Shown in pieces: positions 8,007 through 18,463 of a stretch of 64,000 nt of DNA (its first letter is position 1; every line of letters starts with the position of its first letter). The position numbers and the translations under genes were made by a program. Source of the DNA: an uncultured Rhodospirillaceae bacterium. Lineage in GTDB: Bacteria > Pseudomonadota > Alphaproteobacteria > Rhodospirillales > Magnetospirillaceae. The notes beneath the pieces were generated by a model that worked only from the letters and a program-made list of their open reading frames with translations, made no database searches and was not told the origin of the DNA. Location of the stretch: assembly GCA_903901915.1 (NCBI GenBank), contig CAIUSV010000051.1, forward strand, positions 1 through 64,000, given 5' to 3'.

Positions 8007-8417
8007 TCACCCGCGTCGGCGGTGGTGACGGCGATGGTGCTGCTGAAGCAGCTCGTCGTTGGGGCCATCGTCGTCACGTCGGCGTGTCAGCAGATGAAAC
8101 GCGGCTGCCAGCAACATGGGCGGCACGGTGACGATGGCGATGCGCTCCGCCAGATTGAAGAAGGTGGAACGGCCGCTGGCGATGACGATGGCGTCCTTGC
8201 ACTCGTAGCGCTGCTTGAAGGTGCCCGAGCAGTCGCGCATGCGATCCTGGACACTGGCCGAGGAGTGATGCTCGATCTCGCCCTCGGGGATGTTGGCGAA
8301 CTGATCCCAGACCGCCCAGGCCATCCAGACCAGGCTGATCGTCATCACCACCCACTTGCCGATCTTCGATTCGCCCACATTCGCCTCCCCGAGGCTGCGT
8401 CCGGCGGCCTCGACCAT
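8007..8417 (-). CDS. Small membrane protein of unknown function
   Basis: 136 residues with two likely membrane helices, about residues 21-42 and 94-112. Between them is a polar loop with two cysteines (RDCSGTFKQRYECKDAI). The C-terminus is strongly charged, ending QQHHRRHHRRRG. The loop cysteines, if periplasmic, could form a disulfide. It is convergent with rho and lies upstream in no obvious operon. The quinone oxidoreductase gene is on the same strand 29 bases before it, so the two might be co-transcribed. No recognised family. Confidence 0.7.
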   Translation of the reverse strand: MVEAAGRSLGEANVGESKIGKWVVMTISLVWMAWAVWDQFANIPEGEIEHHSSASVQDRMRDCSGTFKQRYECKDAIVIASGRSTFFNLAERIAIVTVPPMLLAAAFHLLTRRRDDDGPNDELLQQHHRRHHRRRG

Positions 8418-8446
8418 TCAAATGTAATACCTTTTCGCCGAGGCCG

Positions 8447-9424
8447 CTACGGTAGCAGTATGGTGGATCCGGTGGTCTTTCTGGCTTCCAGGTCGCGATG
8501 GGCCTGGGCGGCGTTCTTCAGGGGGTAGGTCTGGTTGACCTCGACCCGGACCACGCCCTTGCCCACCACCTCGAACAGTTCCTCGGCGCCGGCGACCAGA
8601 TCGGCGCGTTTGGCGGTGTAGGCCATCAGGCTGGGCCGCGTCAGGAACAGCGATCCCTTGGCCGCCAGCAGACCGGTGTCGAACGGCTCGACCTTGCCCG
8701 AGCTTTGGCCGAACAGCACCATCATCCCGAGCGGCCGCAGGCAGTCGAGGGATTTGAGGAAGGTATCCTTGCCCACCGAATCATAGACCACCGGCACTCC
8801 GGCACCGGCGGTGATCTCCTTTACCCGGGCCACGAAATCCTCGGCCTTGTAGAGGATGGTGTGGTCGCAACCGTGGGCGCGGGCCAGCGCCGCCTTGTCC
8901 TCGGACCCCACGGTACCGATCACGGTGGCGCCCAAATGCTTGGCCCATTGGCACACCAGCAACCCGACCCCGCCAGCGGCGGCATGGATCAGGATGGTGT
9001 CGCCCGGCTGCACCCGGTAGGTTCGCCGCAGCAGGTATTGCGCCGTCATGCCCTGCAACATCATGGCGGCGGCCTGCTGCTCGCCGATGCCGTCGGGAAT
9101 CCGCACCAGTCGATGGGCCGGCATCACCCGGCGCTCGGCATAGGCGCCCACCGGCGGGTTGGCGTAGGCCACCCGGTCGCCGGCCTTGAACTCGGTGACG
9201 TCGGTGCCGACCGCCTCGACGGTGCCGGCGCCTTCCAGGCCGAGGGTGAACGGCGTCGGCAGCGGATAAAGGCCGGTACGATGGTAGACATCGATGAAGT
9301 TGAGTCCGACGGCGGCATGGCGGATCAACACCTCGCCGGCGGCGGGCGGGGCGAGGTCGATTTCCTCCCACACCATGTTTTCGGGACCGCCGGGCTGGTG
9401 GACGCGCACTGCATGGGTCTTCAT
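8447..9424 (-). CDS. qor: NADPH:quinone oxidoreductase (zinc-independent MDR family)
   Basis: 325 residues of the quinone-reductase branch of medium-chain dehydrogenases. It likely reduces quinones with NADPH in the cytosol. The GroES-like part has GLNFIDVYHRTGLYP (quinone reductase signature), and the Rossmann part has AAAGGVGLLVCQWAKHLGA as the nucleotide-binding motif. The Cys residues of zinc-binding members are absent. The ATG at 9424 has AGGAGA 6 bases upstream; a longer reading of the frame has no such support. An ogt gene lies 11 bases upstream on the same strand. Confidence 0.9.
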   Translation of the reverse strand: MKTHAVRVHQPGGPENMVWEEIDLAPPAAGEVLIRHAAVGLNFIDVYHRTGLYPLPTPFTLGLEGAGTVEAVGTDVTEFKAGDRVAYANPPVGAYAERRVMPAHRLVRIPDGIGEQQAAAMMLQGMTAQYLLRRTYRVQPGDTILIHAAAGGVGLLVCQWAKHLGATVIGTVGSEDKAALARAHGCDHTILYKAEDFVARVKEITAGAGVPVVYDSVGKDTFLKSLDCLRPLGMMVLFGQSSGKVEPFDTGLLAAKGSLFLTRPSLMAYTAKRADLVAGAEELFEVVGKGVVRVEVNQTYPLKNAAQAHRDLEARKTTGSTILLP

Positions 9425-9434
9425 GGGAAGTCTC

Positions 9435-9887
9435 CTAGGGAAGGGGGATGCCTTCAAGGCGTAGCAGGAATTCCTTGGTTTCGATGCCGTCGATACCGGA
9501 ATAGCCGCCCAGACCACCGCCGCCGGCCAGCACCCGGTGACAGGGAATGATCACCGGAATGGGATTGCGGCCGCAGGCGCCGCCCACCGGCCGGGGAGCG
9601 GTACCCAGCTGGCGGGCAAGGTCGCCATAGGAGCGGGTGGCGCCAAAGGGGATACGCTCCAACGCCGCCCAAACCTTGCGCTGGAAGACGGTGCCCGAAG
9701 GCGCAAGCGGCAGCTCGAAGTGGCGGCGGGTGCCGGCGAAATACTCTTCCAGCTGGGTCCGGGCCGTCAGCAGCAGCGGCGATTCCTCGTTTTCGGGCAG
9801 CCAGCCCCAATCGAGGGCGACAATGGCACCGTCCTGCTCGAACAGGGCAAGGGGGCCGATGGGGCTGGTGAAGGCGATCTGCGGCAT
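9435..9887 (-). CDS. ogt: Methylated-DNA--[protein]-cysteine S-methyltransferase
   Basis: 150 residues of the Ogt/MGMT family. It transfers alkyl groups from O6-alkylguanine in DNA to its own cysteine. The active-site motif PCHRV is intact, followed by GGYSGI and the helix-turn-helix region VWAALERIPFGATRSYGDLA. The start is uncertain. ATG 9887 gives the best family alignment. A GTG at 9911 overlaps the preceding stop as GTGA, with GGCGG upstream, and would add eight residues. It sits between a YyaL-type gene and qor, all on the minus strand. Confidence 0.88.
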   Translation of the reverse strand: MPQIAFTSPIGPLALFEQDGAIVALDWGWLPENEESPLLLTARTQLEEYFAGTRRHFELPLAPSGTVFQRKVWAALERIPFGATRSYGDLARQLGTAPRPVGGACGRNPIPVIIPCHRVLAGGGGLGGYSGIDGIETKEFLLRLEGIPLP

Positions 9888-9907
9888 GATGAAGGGAATG
9901 CTAGCCT

Positions 9908-11713
9908 TCACCGCCGGGGCGCGCAACCTTCGGCATCGCAGATGAGTTGGGTGGTGGCCATGATCTCGAAGGCGTCCAGCAAGGCCGTCATGTTGGGCAA
10001 CTGGTCGGGAACGGCGGCGGAAAAGGCGGCGATGGTGGCGTCGGCGCGATCGGCCCATTTGGCTTCGGCGGTGGCTCGCCACATCAGCGCCATGGACTCG
10101 GCCATGGCGCCGTTGCCCGACGGCACCGCCGAGTCGAAGCCGGGCTTGGTACGGACGATGACGTCGGTGGTGTCATCGGCCGAGAGAAAATAGCCGCCCG
10201 AGACGCTATCCCAGTGATGACGATGCGCCGCTTCCAGCCAGGCGCGGGCGCGATCGAGATGGGATGCCTCGCCGGTGGCCTCGGCCAGGGCGATGGCGGC
10301 CCGGCTCATGTGGGCGTAGTCGTCCAGCACGCCGGCGGCACCGGCGCGACCGTCGCACAGGGTATGGGCCAGGCGTCCGTCCGCGCGGCTCATCCGGTCG
10401 ACCACCACGGTGAAGGCACGGGTTGCCGCCGCCAGCCAGTCGGGACGGTCGAAGGTGGCGGCGGCCTCGGTCAGGGCGGTGATCATCATGCCGTTCCAGT
10501 CGGCCAACACCTTGTGATCGCGGCCGGGTCGCACCCGCCGGTCACGATGGGCCAGCAGCGCCGCCTTGGCCTCGGCCAACCCGTCGTCGTCGCCGCCGCC
10601 AAGGGGATGGTTGCGGTGCACGATAGTGCGACCTTCCCAGTTGCCGCCGGGGCAAACGTCGTAGAGCAGGTTGAAACGCCCGGCGGTGGGCTTATCCAGC
10701 AGGGCGGCGATCTCGGCTTCGCTCCAGGTGTAGAACACCCCCTCCTCGCCGTCGCTGTCGGCATCCAGGGCGGCGGCGAAGGCGCCATCCTCGGCAATCA
10801 TGTCGCGCAGCAGCCAACCGACGGTCTCGGCGACCCGATCGCGATAAAGCGCCGAGCGTTCATGCCTCCACACCTCGCACAGCAGCGAAACCAGTTGGGC
10901 ATTGTCGTAAAGCATCTTCTCGAAATGCGGCACCAGCCAGCGTTGGTCGGTGGAATAGCGCATGAAGCCGCCGCCGAGATGGTCGTAGATGCCGCCCTGG
11001 CAGATGTGGTCCAGGGTCACCGTCACCGCCTGGCGTAGCCGCTGGTCGCCGGTGCGCCGGAAGGCCCGCCACAGGAAGCGGAACAGGCCGGGCTGAGGGA
11101 ATTTGGGCGCGCCGATGGTACCGCCGTCCTCGAAATCGATCAGCCGAACCGCATCCCCGGCGCCGCGGTCGAGCACCGCCAGATCGAGAGCCATGGCGCC
11201 GGGCGAACGACCAAGAGAGTCCAATGCCTGGCGCATCCGTTCGACATTGTGGGCGATCTTGCCGGGATCGGCGCGGAAGGTATGGGCGATGCCCTCCAGC
11301 ACGTCGGGGAAGGCGGCGCGCCCCCATCGCGCCGTGGGCGGAAAGTAGGTGCCGCCCCAGAACGGTTCGGCGTCGGGGGTGAGGAACATGGTAAGCGGCC
11401 AGCCGCCGTGCTGGCCCATCATCGCCAGGGCGTGCTGGTAAAGGGCGTCGAGGTCGGGGCGCTCCTCGCGATCGACCTTGATGTTGACGAACAGCTCGTT
11501 CATCAGCCCGGCAATGCCCGGGTCCTCGAAACTTTCATGGGCCATGACATGGCACCAGTGGCAGGCGGAATAGCCCACCGACAGCAGGATCGGCTTGCCG
11601 CTGGCGCGGGCCGCGGCCAGGGCCTCGGGTCCCCAGGCCCACCAATGTACCGGGTTGGCGGCGTGTTGCCGCAGATAGGGGCTGGTCTCGTGGGCCAGTC
11701 GGTTGGTGGACAT
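9908..11713 (-). CDS. Thioredoxin-domain protein of the YyaL/DUF255 family
   Basis: 601 residues. The N-terminal DUF255 thioredoxin-like domain carries HWCHVMAHESFED, with a CHWCH active-site-like motif at about residue 47. The remainder is the alpha/alpha toroid typical of this family (FPQPGLFRFLW, YDHLGGGFMRYSTDQRWLVPHFEKMLYDNAQ). Members are related to human spermatogenesis-associated protein 20. The biochemical role is unsettled. The ATG at 11713 has AGGAG about 10 bases upstream. The gene is somewhat shorter than typical 670-690-residue members but both domains are present. Divergent from the DUF6489 gene at 11798. Confidence 0.85.
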   Translation of the reverse strand: MSTNRLAHETSPYLRQHAANPVHWWAWGPEALAAARASGKPILLSVGYSACHWCHVMAHESFEDPGIAGLMNELFVNIKVDREERPDLDALYQHALAMMGQHGGWPLTMFLTPDAEPFWGGTYFPPTARWGRAAFPDVLEGIAHTFRADPGKIAHNVERMRQALDSLGRSPGAMALDLAVLDRGAGDAVRLIDFEDGGTIGAPKFPQPGLFRFLWRAFRRTGDQRLRQAVTVTLDHICQGGIYDHLGGGFMRYSTDQRWLVPHFEKMLYDNAQLVSLLCEVWRHERSALYRDRVAETVGWLLRDMIAEDGAFAAALDADSDGEEGVFYTWSEAEIAALLDKPTAGRFNLLYDVCPGGNWEGRTIVHRNHPLGGGDDDGLAEAKAALLAHRDRRVRPGRDHKVLADWNGMMITALTEAAATFDRPDWLAAATRAFTVVVDRMSRADGRLAHTLCDGRAGAAGVLDDYAHMSRAAIALAEATGEASHLDRARAWLEAAHRHHWDSVSGGYFLSADDTTDVIVRTKPGFDSAVPSGNGAMAESMALMWRATAEAKWADRADATIAAFSAAVPDQLPNMTALLDAFEIMATTQLICDAEGCAPRR

Positions 11714-11797
11714 GGATAAAGGCTCCTGATTGCGCGGCCGGCGTCTTAGGCATAGTTTGGGTGGCGGGTTCCACTGCGCAAGGCGGGCGAGGCCAGG

Positions 11798-12052
11798 ATG
11801 AAGATCACCGTCAACGTGGACTGTACTCCCGAGGAGGCGCGGACCTTCCTCGGCCTGCCCGACGTCAAGCCGATGCAGGACGTGCTGATGAAGCAGGTTC
11901 AAGATCAGATGGCGACCAACCTTCATGCCATGGAGCCCGAGACCATGCTTAAGGTCTGGCTGCCGGCCGGGGTGCAGGGCATGGAGCAATTGCAGAAGAT
12001 GTTCTGGTCGCAGTTCGCCACCAGCGGTCAGATGCGGGAGAAGAAGCCGTGA
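11798..12052 (+). CDS. DUF6489-family small protein
   Basis: 84 residues, MKITVNVDCTPEEARTFLG at the start, then a helical region with an LKVW segment. Small proteins of this kind are common in alphaproteobacteria, commonly near mnmE, and have no known function. The stop overlaps the next gene (GTGA at 12049), which suggests joint translation with the ferredoxin-like protein. Start is supported by the upstream GGCCAGG and by conservation of the N-terminal MKIxVxxDCTPEEAR block as I know it. Confidence 0.8.
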   Translation: MKITVNVDCTPEEARTFLGLPDVKPMQDVLMKQVQDQMATNLHAMEPETMLKVWLPAGVQGMEQLQKMFWSQFATSGQMREKKP

Positions 12053-12387
12053 CCGCGCGGACCGATCCGCCGCTTCACTTTCGGCTGCATGCCTTCATCT
12101 GTACCAACCGGCGTCCCGACGACAATCCGCGCGGCTCGTGCGCCGGACGGGGGTCCGAGGCGCTGCGCGAGCATCTCAAGGACCGCGCCAAGGCGCTGGG
12201 CCTCAAGGGGGTGCGCATCAACTCGGCCGGTTGCCTTGACCGCTGTGATCTGGGACCGGTGATGGTGATCTATCCCGAGGGGGTGTGGTACGGCTTTCGC
12301 ACCACCGCCGACATCGACGATATTCTCGACGTCCATATCGCCAAGGGTGGTCGGGTCGAGCGGCTGCTGCTCGGCCGCGGCGGCTGA
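12049..12387 (+). CDS. Thioredoxin-like [2Fe-2S] ferredoxin
   Basis: 112 residues, starting at GTG 12049. Four cysteines fit a thioredoxin-like 2Fe-2S cluster site: FICTNRR and GSCAGRG in the first half, then GCLDRCDLGP. This is the pattern of the Aquifex-type ferredoxin/NuoE fold ((2Fe-2S) ferredoxin domain-containing family). An electron-transfer role is likely, but the partner is unknown. It is translationally coupled to the DUF6489 gene and 12 bases before mnmE. Confidence 0.85.
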   Translation: MTARTDPPLHFRLHAFICTNRRPDDNPRGSCAGRGSEALREHLKDRAKALGLKGVRINSAGCLDRCDLGPVMVIYPEGVWYGFRTTADIDDILDVHIAKGGRVERLLLGRGG

Positions 12388-12399
12388 AGTCGTCTTTCC

Positions 12400-13716
12400 A
12401 TGACCGATACCATTTATGCATTGGCCAGCGCTGCCGGACGGGCAGGGGTGGCGGTATATCGCCTTTCAGGCCCCCGGACCGGCGCGGCGCTGGCGGCGCT
12501 GACCGGCCGTTCGCCGCCGCCGCCGCGCCGCGCCGTCCGCCGCGTCTTCGCCGATGCCGATGGCGAAGTGATCGACGACGGTCTGGCGCTGTGGTTTCCC
12601 GCTCCGGCCAGCTTTACCGGCGAGGATGTGGCCGAACTGCATCTACACGGCGGTCGGGCGGTTGCGGCGGCGCTGGCGGCGGCGCTGGGGCGGTTCGGCC
12701 TGCGTCCGGCCGAGCCGGGTGAGTTCAGCCGTCGCGCCTTTGGCAACGGCAAGATGGACCTGACCCGTGCCGAGGCGATCGCCGATCTGGTGGATGCCGA
12801 GACGGCGGCGCAGCGACGCCAGGCGCTGCGCCAGATGGAAGGCGGTCTCGCCGCCGTGGTCGAGTCGTGGCGGTCGCGGCTGGTGACCGCGCTGGCCCAT
12901 CTGGAGGCGGTGATCGACTTCGCCGATGAAGACATCCCCGCGGGGCTGCCGACGGGGATCGTCGCCGAGGTCGCGGCCCTGGCCGCCGATCTCGCCGCCG
13001 ATCTCGCCGACGGTCATCGCGGCGAGCGCACCCGCGACGGCATCCACATCGCCATCGTCGGCGCCCCCAATGTCGGCAAGTCCAGTCTGCTCAACCGCCT
13101 TGCCCGCCGCGATGCCGCCATCGTCTCGGCCGAGGCCGGCACTACCCGCGACGTCATCGAAATTCATCTCGACCTTGGCGGCTGGCCGGTGGTGGTGGCC
13201 GATACCGCCGGGCTGCGCGACGCCGCCGGCGAGATCGAGGCGGAAGGGGTACGGCGGGCTTTGGCCCGTGCCGAGTCCGCCGACCTCAAGCTGGCGGTGT
13301 TCGATGGCGCCGGTCTGGACGCCGCCACCCTGGAGGTGATAGACGACGCCACCCTGGTGGTGCTCAACAAGTTGGACACGGTGACCACCGCGTTGCCGCC
13401 GGCCATCGCCGGGCGGCCGGCGCTGGCGCTGTCGGCGCGGAGCGGCGACGGGGTGGAACGGTTGGTCGAGGCCCTGACCGCCGAGGTCGAACGCCGCTTC
13501 GCCGTCGGCACCGCCCCGGTGTTGACCCGGGCGCGCCATCGGGCGGCGGTGGGGGAGGCCGAGGCGGCGCTGCGGCGGTTCGATCCTCGCGGCGGCATCG
13601 AGCTGGCGGCGGAGGATCTGCGTCTGGCGGCCCGGGCCCTGGGCCGCGTCACTGGCCGGGTCGAGGTGGACGAGGTGCTGGATGCGATCTTTCGTGAGTT
13701 CTGCATCGGGAAATAG
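12400..13716 (+). CDS. mnmE: tRNA uridine-5-carboxymethylaminomethyl(34) synthesis GTPase MnmE
   Basis: 438 residues. It has an N-terminal tetrahydrofolate-binding domain ([20 protein letters not shown]), a helical domain, and an inserted G domain with G1 GAPNVGKSS near residue 221, DTAGLRD, and NKLD. The C-terminal FCIGK supplies the invariant Cys. With MnmG it installs cmnm5/nm5 on the wobble uridine of several tRNAs. mnmG follows after 17 bases and both lie next to rsmG-parA-parB, a common gene order near bacterial origins. Confidence 0.96.
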   Translation: MTDTIYALASAAGRAGVAVYRLSGPRTGAALAALTGRSPPPPRRAVRRVFADADGEVIDDGLALWFPAPASFTGEDVAELHLHGGRAVAAALAAALGRFGLRPAEPGEFSRRAFGNGKMDLTRAEAIADLVDAETAAQRRQALRQMEGGLAAVVESWRSRLVTALAHLEAVIDFADEDIPAGLPTGIVAEVAALAADLAADLADGHRGERTRDGIHIAIVGAPNVGKSSLLNRLARRDAAIVSAEAGTTRDVIEIHLDLGGWPVVVADTAGLRDAAGEIEAEGVRRALARAESADLKLAVFDGAGLDAATLEVIDDATLVVLNKLDTVTTALPPAIAGRPALALSARSGDGVERLVEALTAEVERRFAVGTAPVLTRARHRAAVGEAEAALRRFDPRGGIELAAEDLRLAARALGRVTGRVEVDEVLDAIFREFCIGK

Positions 13717-13733
13717 AGCCTACTAGATACGGT

Positions 13734-15599
13734 GTGTTTCACGTGAAACAAACTAGTTGTTGTGATGTGGTGGTGATCGGCGGTGGCCATGCCGGTTGCG
13801 AGGCGGCGGCGGCGGCGGCTCGCGTCGGTGCCCGGACTCTGCTGGTGACTCAGCGGCTGGATACCGTCGGCGAGATGTCGTGCAACCCCGCCATCGGCGG
13901 TCTCGCCAAGGGTCAGTTGGTGCGCGAGATCGATGCGCTTGACGGCGTGATGGGCCGGGTGATCGACCGCGCCGGTATTCAGTTCCGCATCCTCAACGCC
14001 AGCAAGGGGCCGGCGGTGCGGGGGCCGCGCGCCCAAGCCGACCGCAAACTCTATCGCCGGGCTATGCGCGAGGCGCTGGACGATACCGCCGGGCTTGAGC
14101 TGCGCGAAGGGTCGGTCGAGGACCTGACGGTGGGCGATGGACGGGTGACCGGGGTGACGCTGGGCGACGGCAGCGTCATCGCTTGTGGCGCGGTGGTGAT
14201 CACCACCGGCACCTTCCTGCGCGGGCTGATCCATCTCGGCGAGCGCAGCTGGCCGGCGGGGCGGGTGGGAGAGGCGCCGTCGCTGGGACTGTCGGCGGCG
14301 CTGGAGCGCCTTGGCCTGCCGCTGGGGCGCCTGAAGACCGGCACCCCGGCCAGGCTGGACGGGCGAACCATCGACTGGGCCGGACTGGAGATGCAGCCGG
14401 GCGACGATCCGCCGGTGCCGTTCTCGTTTCTTACCGACCGGATTCGAGTGCCGCAGATCGCCTGCGGCATCACTGCCACCACGCCGGAAACCCATGCCAT
14501 CATCCGCGCCAACCTGCTCCGGGCGCCGATGTATTCCGGCCAGATTCAGAGTACCGGACCGCGCTATTGCCCCAGCATCGAGGACAAAGTGGTGCGCTTC
14601 GCCGACCGCGACCGCCACCAGATCTTCCTGGAGCCCGAAGGCCTCGACGACGACACCGTCTATCCCAACGGCATCTCGACCTCTCTGCCCGAAGAGGTGC
14701 AGCGGGCAATGATCGCCACCATTCCCGGTCTTGAACGCTGTGCCCTGATCCGGCCGGGCTATGCCATCGAATATGATTTCGTCGATCCCCGGGCGCTGCA
14801 CCGCTCGCTGGAGACCCGGGCGGTGGCCGGGCTGTTTCTGGCCGGTCAGATCAACGGCACCACCGGCTACGAGGAGGCGGCGGCGCAAGGGCTGGTCGCT
14901 GGTGTCAACGCCGCCCGCGCCTGTGGCGGTTCGGTGCCGCTGATCCTCGATCGTGCCGACGCCTATATCGGGGTGATGATCGATGACCTGACCAGTCTGG
15001 GCACCACCGAGCCCTATCGCATGTTCACGTCGCGCGCCGAGTACCGGTTAGCTCTGCGCGCCGATAATGCCGATTTGCGCCTGACCGCCAAGGGTGAGGC
15101 GGTGGGGTGCGTCGGCCCCGAGCGATCCCGTCGCTTTGCCGCCAGACGCGAGGCCCTCACCGCCGGCCGCGCCATGCTGCAGACCTTGCGCGCCTCGCCC
15201 GACGCCCTTCGCCGTCACGGGCTGGAGATCAATCGCGATGGGGTGGTGCGTTCGGGCTGGGACCTGCTGGCTTATCCCGATCTCGACATCGGGCTTCTGG
15301 CGGCGGTATGGCCGGAGTTGGCTGGTCTGGGGCCGGACATCGCCGGGCAGCTGGCTATCGAGGCGAGCTATGCCGGCTATCTCGAGCGGCAGGAGGCCGA
15401 TATCCGGGCCTACCGCCGCGAGGAGGGGATGGTGTTGCCGGCCGACCTCGACTACGACGCTATCGGCTCGCTGTCGGCCGAGGTGCGGCAGAAGTTCAAG
15501 GCAGCGCGGCCGGAAACACTGGCGGCGGCGGCGCGCATCCCCGGGGTGACCCCTGCGGCGGTGACGGCGCTGCTGGGGCATGTGAAGCGGGGTGTCTAG
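13734..15599 (+). CDS. mnmG: tRNA uridine-5-carboxymethylaminomethyl(34) synthesis enzyme MnmG
   Basis: 621 residues, usual for MnmG/GidA, the FAD-dependent partner of MnmE. The FAD motif [10 protein letters not shown] lies near residues 16-25. [24 protein letters not shown] and TSRAEYRL are family signatures, and the C-terminal helical domain ends [10 protein letters not shown]. The N-terminus (GTG 13734) is written in a parS site, giving MFHVKQ. No ribosome site is obvious. GTG 13743 inside the same site is an alternative start. Confidence 0.95.
   Translation: MFHVKQTSCCDVVVIGGGHAGCEAAAAAARVGARTLLVTQRLDTVGEMSCNPAIGGLAKGQLVREIDALDGVMGRVIDRAGIQFRILNASKGPAVRGPRAQADRKLYRRAMREALDDTAGLELREGSVEDLTVGDGRVTGVTLGDGSVIACGAVVITTGTFLRGLIHLGERSWPAGRVGEAPSLGLSAALERLGLPLGRLKTGTPARLDGRTIDWAGLEMQPGDDPPVPFSFLTDRIRVPQIACGITATTPETHAIIRANLLRAPMYSGQIQSTGPRYCPSIEDKVVRFADRDRHQIFLEPEGLDDDTVYPNGISTSLPEEVQRAMIATIPGLERCALIRPGYAIEYDFVDPRALHRSLETRAVAGLFLAGQINGTTGYEEAAAQGLVAGVNAARACGGSVPLILDRADAYIGVMIDDLTSLGTTEPYRMFTSRAEYRLALRADNADLRLTAKGEAVGCVGPERSRRFAARREALTAGRAMLQTLRASPDALRRHGLEINRDGVVRSGWDLLAYPDLDIGLLAAVWPELAGLGPDIAGQLAIEASYAGYLERQEADIRAYRREEGMVLPADLDYDAIGSLSAEVRQKFKAARPETLAAAARIPGVTPAAVTALLGHVKRGV
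13735..13750. promoter_or_regulatory. parS: parS centromere site 1 (in the mnmG start)
   Basis: TGTTTCACGTGAAACA, a perfect 16-base match to the conserved chromosomal parS palindrome bound by ParB. It overlaps the first codons of mnmG, so ParB loading could affect mnmG expression. The parAB genes lie about 2.5-3.3 kb downstream. Confidence 0.95.
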
Positions 15600-15605
15600 A
15601 TATTG

Positions 15606-15621
15606 TGTTTCACGTGAAACA
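15606..15621. promoter_or_regulatory. parS: parS centromere site 2 (mnmG-rsmG gap)
   Basis: A second perfect TGTTTCACGTGAAACA, 6 bases after the mnmG stop and 25 bases before the rsmG start. Tight clustering of parS within a few kilobases of parAB is characteristic of alphaproteobacterial centromeres. Confidence 0.95.
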
Positions 15622-15646
15622 TGCCGCATTAAGTTGAGGGGCAATT

Positions 15647-16244
15647 GTGGACCAAGACGAGTTTTGGACAAGATATGGTGTTTCACGTGAAACAGTGGCG
15701 CGGCTGACCGCCTATGTCGAGTTGTTGGCAAAGTGGCAGCCCACCATCAATCTGGTCGGCTCCGATACCCTGGCTGATCCGTGGTCGCGTCATGTCCTCG
15801 ACTCCGCCCAGTTGCTGCCGCTGATCCCGCCGACGGCGAGGCGCTTGGTTGATCTTGGCAGCGGCGCCGGCTTTCCCGGATTGGTGCTGGCGGTGATGGG
15901 AGCGCCCGACGTTCACCTGATCGAGAGCGACGGGCGCAAATGCGCCTTTCTGCGCGAAGCCGCCCGGATTACCGGTACAGCGGTGACGGTGATCAACAAA
16001 CGGATCGAGCAGGTGCCGCCGCTGGCCGCCGATGTGGTGACGGCGCGCGCGCTGGCGCCGTTGTCGCGGCTGCTCGTTTGGGCGGTGCCGCATCTTGGGC
16101 CGGGGGGGGTCTGCCTCTTCCTGAAGGGTAGGGGGGCGGAAGACGAATTGACCGCAACCGCGAAAGAATGGAATATCGCGCTTGACCGGGTGCCATCCCT
16201 GACCGACCCCGGCGGTATCGTCCTGCAAATCCGAGAGGTGGCCC

Positions 16245-16264
<20 letters not shown>
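15647..16264 (+). CDS. rsmG: 16S rRNA (guanine(527)-N7)-methyltransferase
   Basis: 205 residues of the RsmG/GidB class I SAM methyltransferases, which methylate N7 of G527 in 16S rRNA. The SAM motif VDLGSGAGFPGLVLA and the later VTARALAPL are diagnostic, and RHVLDSAQL precedes them. The GTG start at 15647 has GAGGGG upstream. Codons 11-16 (GVSRET) are formed by a parS site. The 3' end overlaps parA by 20 bases, so partition genes are probably co-transcribed with it. Confidence 0.93.
15679..15694. promoter_or_regulatory. parS: parS centromere site 3 (inside rsmG)
   Basis: A third perfect TGTTTCACGTGAAACA inside the rsmG coding sequence, 58 bases after site 2. Its reading frame here gives GVSRET, so the site is maintained both as DNA element and as codons. 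Sites 2 and 3 are close enough for cooperative ParB nucleation. Confidence 0.95.
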
Positions 16265-17057
<793 letters not shown>

Positions 17058-17062
17058 GAAAA

Positions 17063-18007
17063 GTGGCCGAAGAAAAAAAGAAGGGTCTGGGGCGCGGCCT
17101 GTCCGCCCTGCTGGGGGATCAGGCGGCCAGCGCCATCGCCGCAGTGACCAGCGCGGCGGCGGCCGGTCCCGAGGGAGCGGCGGCGATCAAGGGGCTGCGG
17201 ACCCTGGCGGTCGAGCACCTGCAACCGGGCAAGTTCCAGCCGCGCCGCACGTTCGACGAGGACCGCATTGCCGATCTGGTCGAGTCGGTGCGTGAAAAGG
17301 GTATCTTGCAGCCGCTGCTGGTTCGGCCGCTGCCCGGCCAGCCCGGCCGCTATGAGATCATCGCCGGCGAACGCCGCTGGCGCGCCGCCCAGGGCGCCAA
17401 GCTGCATGAGGTTCCGGTCATCGTCCGCGACCTCTCCGACCGCGAGGCGCTGGAAGTCGCCCTGGTCGAGAACCTGCAACGCCAGGATCTGTCGCCGCTG
17501 GAGGAAGCCGACGGCTATCGCCGGCTGATGGAGGATTTCTCCCACACCCAGGAGGAATTGGCCAAGGCGGTGGGCAAAAGCCGCTCGCACGTCGCCAACA
17601 TGATCCGCCTGCTGGCGCTGCCCGATCCGGTCAAGACCATGCTGGAAAAGGGCGAGCTGACGGCGGGTCATGCCCGCGCCCTGCTGACCGCCGCCGACCC
17701 GCTGCGGCTGTCCCGCGATGTGGTGGCGCGTGCGCTTAACGTGCGGCAGACGGAAAAGCTGGTCAACGACGAAGGCAAGGCCAAACCCAGCCTTGGCGGT
17801 CGTCCGGCCAAGGATGCCGCCCGGGATCCCGATATCGCGGCGTTGGAGCGTGATCTTACCAACCAGCTGGGGTGCAAGGTGACGGTGCGGTCGTTCGGCA
17901 AGGGCGGTGAATTGACCATCGCCTATGGCTCGCTGGAACAGCTCGACGACGTGCTGGCGCGGCTGTCGCGGGCGCCGGCACGGGGAAATGCGACCCTCGA
18001 CGACTGA
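17063..18007 (+). CDS. parB: Chromosome-partitioning CTPase/DNA-binding protein ParB
   Basis: About 314 residues. The N-terminal ParA-activating peptide contains GLGRGLSALLGD. GERRWRAA and the ENLQRQDLSPLEEA block are the CTP-binding ParB/Srx motifs. A helix-turn-helix (TQEELAKAVGKSRSHVANMIRLL) binds parS, and a C-terminal dimer domain follows. GTG 17063 is chosen because GAGGG lies about 10 bases upstream. A TTG at 17054 that overlaps the parA stop would add three residues. It acts on the three parS sites mapped upstream. Confidence 0.95.
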   Translation: MAEEKKKGLGRGLSALLGDQAASAIAAVTSAAAAGPEGAAAIKGLRTLAVEHLQPGKFQPRRTFDEDRIADLVESVREKGILQPLLVRPLPGQPGRYEIIAGERRWRAAQGAKLHEVPVIVRDLSDREALEVALVENLQRQDLSPLEEADGYRRLMEDFSHTQEELAKAVGKSRSHVANMIRLLALPDPVKTMLEKGELTAGHARALLTAADPLRLSRDVVARALNVRQTEKLVNDEGKAKPSLGGRPAKDAARDPDIAALERDLTNQLGCKVTVRSFGKGGELTIAYGSLEQLDDVLARLSRAPARGNATLDD

Positions 18008-18104
18008 TTTGCCCCCGAATCAACGGACTATGAAGCCGCCCCCGGCCTTTGTACAATAACCGGGGAGGCGGTCGCAGAAAGCCGCTGGGACGGGGAGGAC
18101 AGCC

Positions 18105-18455
18105 ATGGCGGAAGCAACCGGGCCACTCGACGAACTGCTGGCCAATATTCCCGAGGCGGTGGTCGAATCATTCACACCGGAACAGCGGGCGGCGTTGTGG
18201 AATGCCGCCAAGCCGGTGAGCTGGCGCAAGCACCCCATCAACATCCGCATCACCTTTCCCTTCGTCGGCGGCCGTTATTTCGTCACCATCGTCGGTGGGT
18301 TCGAGCGTCGTGCCCTCGATCGTATCCGCCGCGACCGCTATATGCATCCGTTGCGCACCGCCGGCAACGTCCTGTTCTTGCTGGGCGTTGGCGGCGCCTT
18401 CTATCTTGCCGCCGTGGTCGGCATCTTCGTGTTTTCCAACCTTATCGAGTTCTGA
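18105..18455 (+). CDS. Small membrane protein of unknown function
   Basis: 116 residues. The N-terminal half is soluble ([15 protein letters not shown], then a basic [14 protein letters not shown]). One clear hydrophobic helix lies at about residues 87-112 ([22 protein letters not shown]), so the protein is probably anchored with its body in the cytoplasm. A GGGGAGG ribosome site precedes the ATG. The gap from parB (18008-18104) has imperfect GC-rich arms around 18034-18072 that could end the parAB transcript. No family recognised. Confidence 0.75.
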   Translation: MAEATGPLDELLANIPEAVVESFTPEQRAALWNAAKPVSWRKHPINIRITFPFVGGRYFVTIVGGFERRALDRIRRDRYMHPLRTAGNVLFLLGVGGAFYLAAVVGIFVFSNLIEF

Positions 18456-18463
18456 GACATCCC

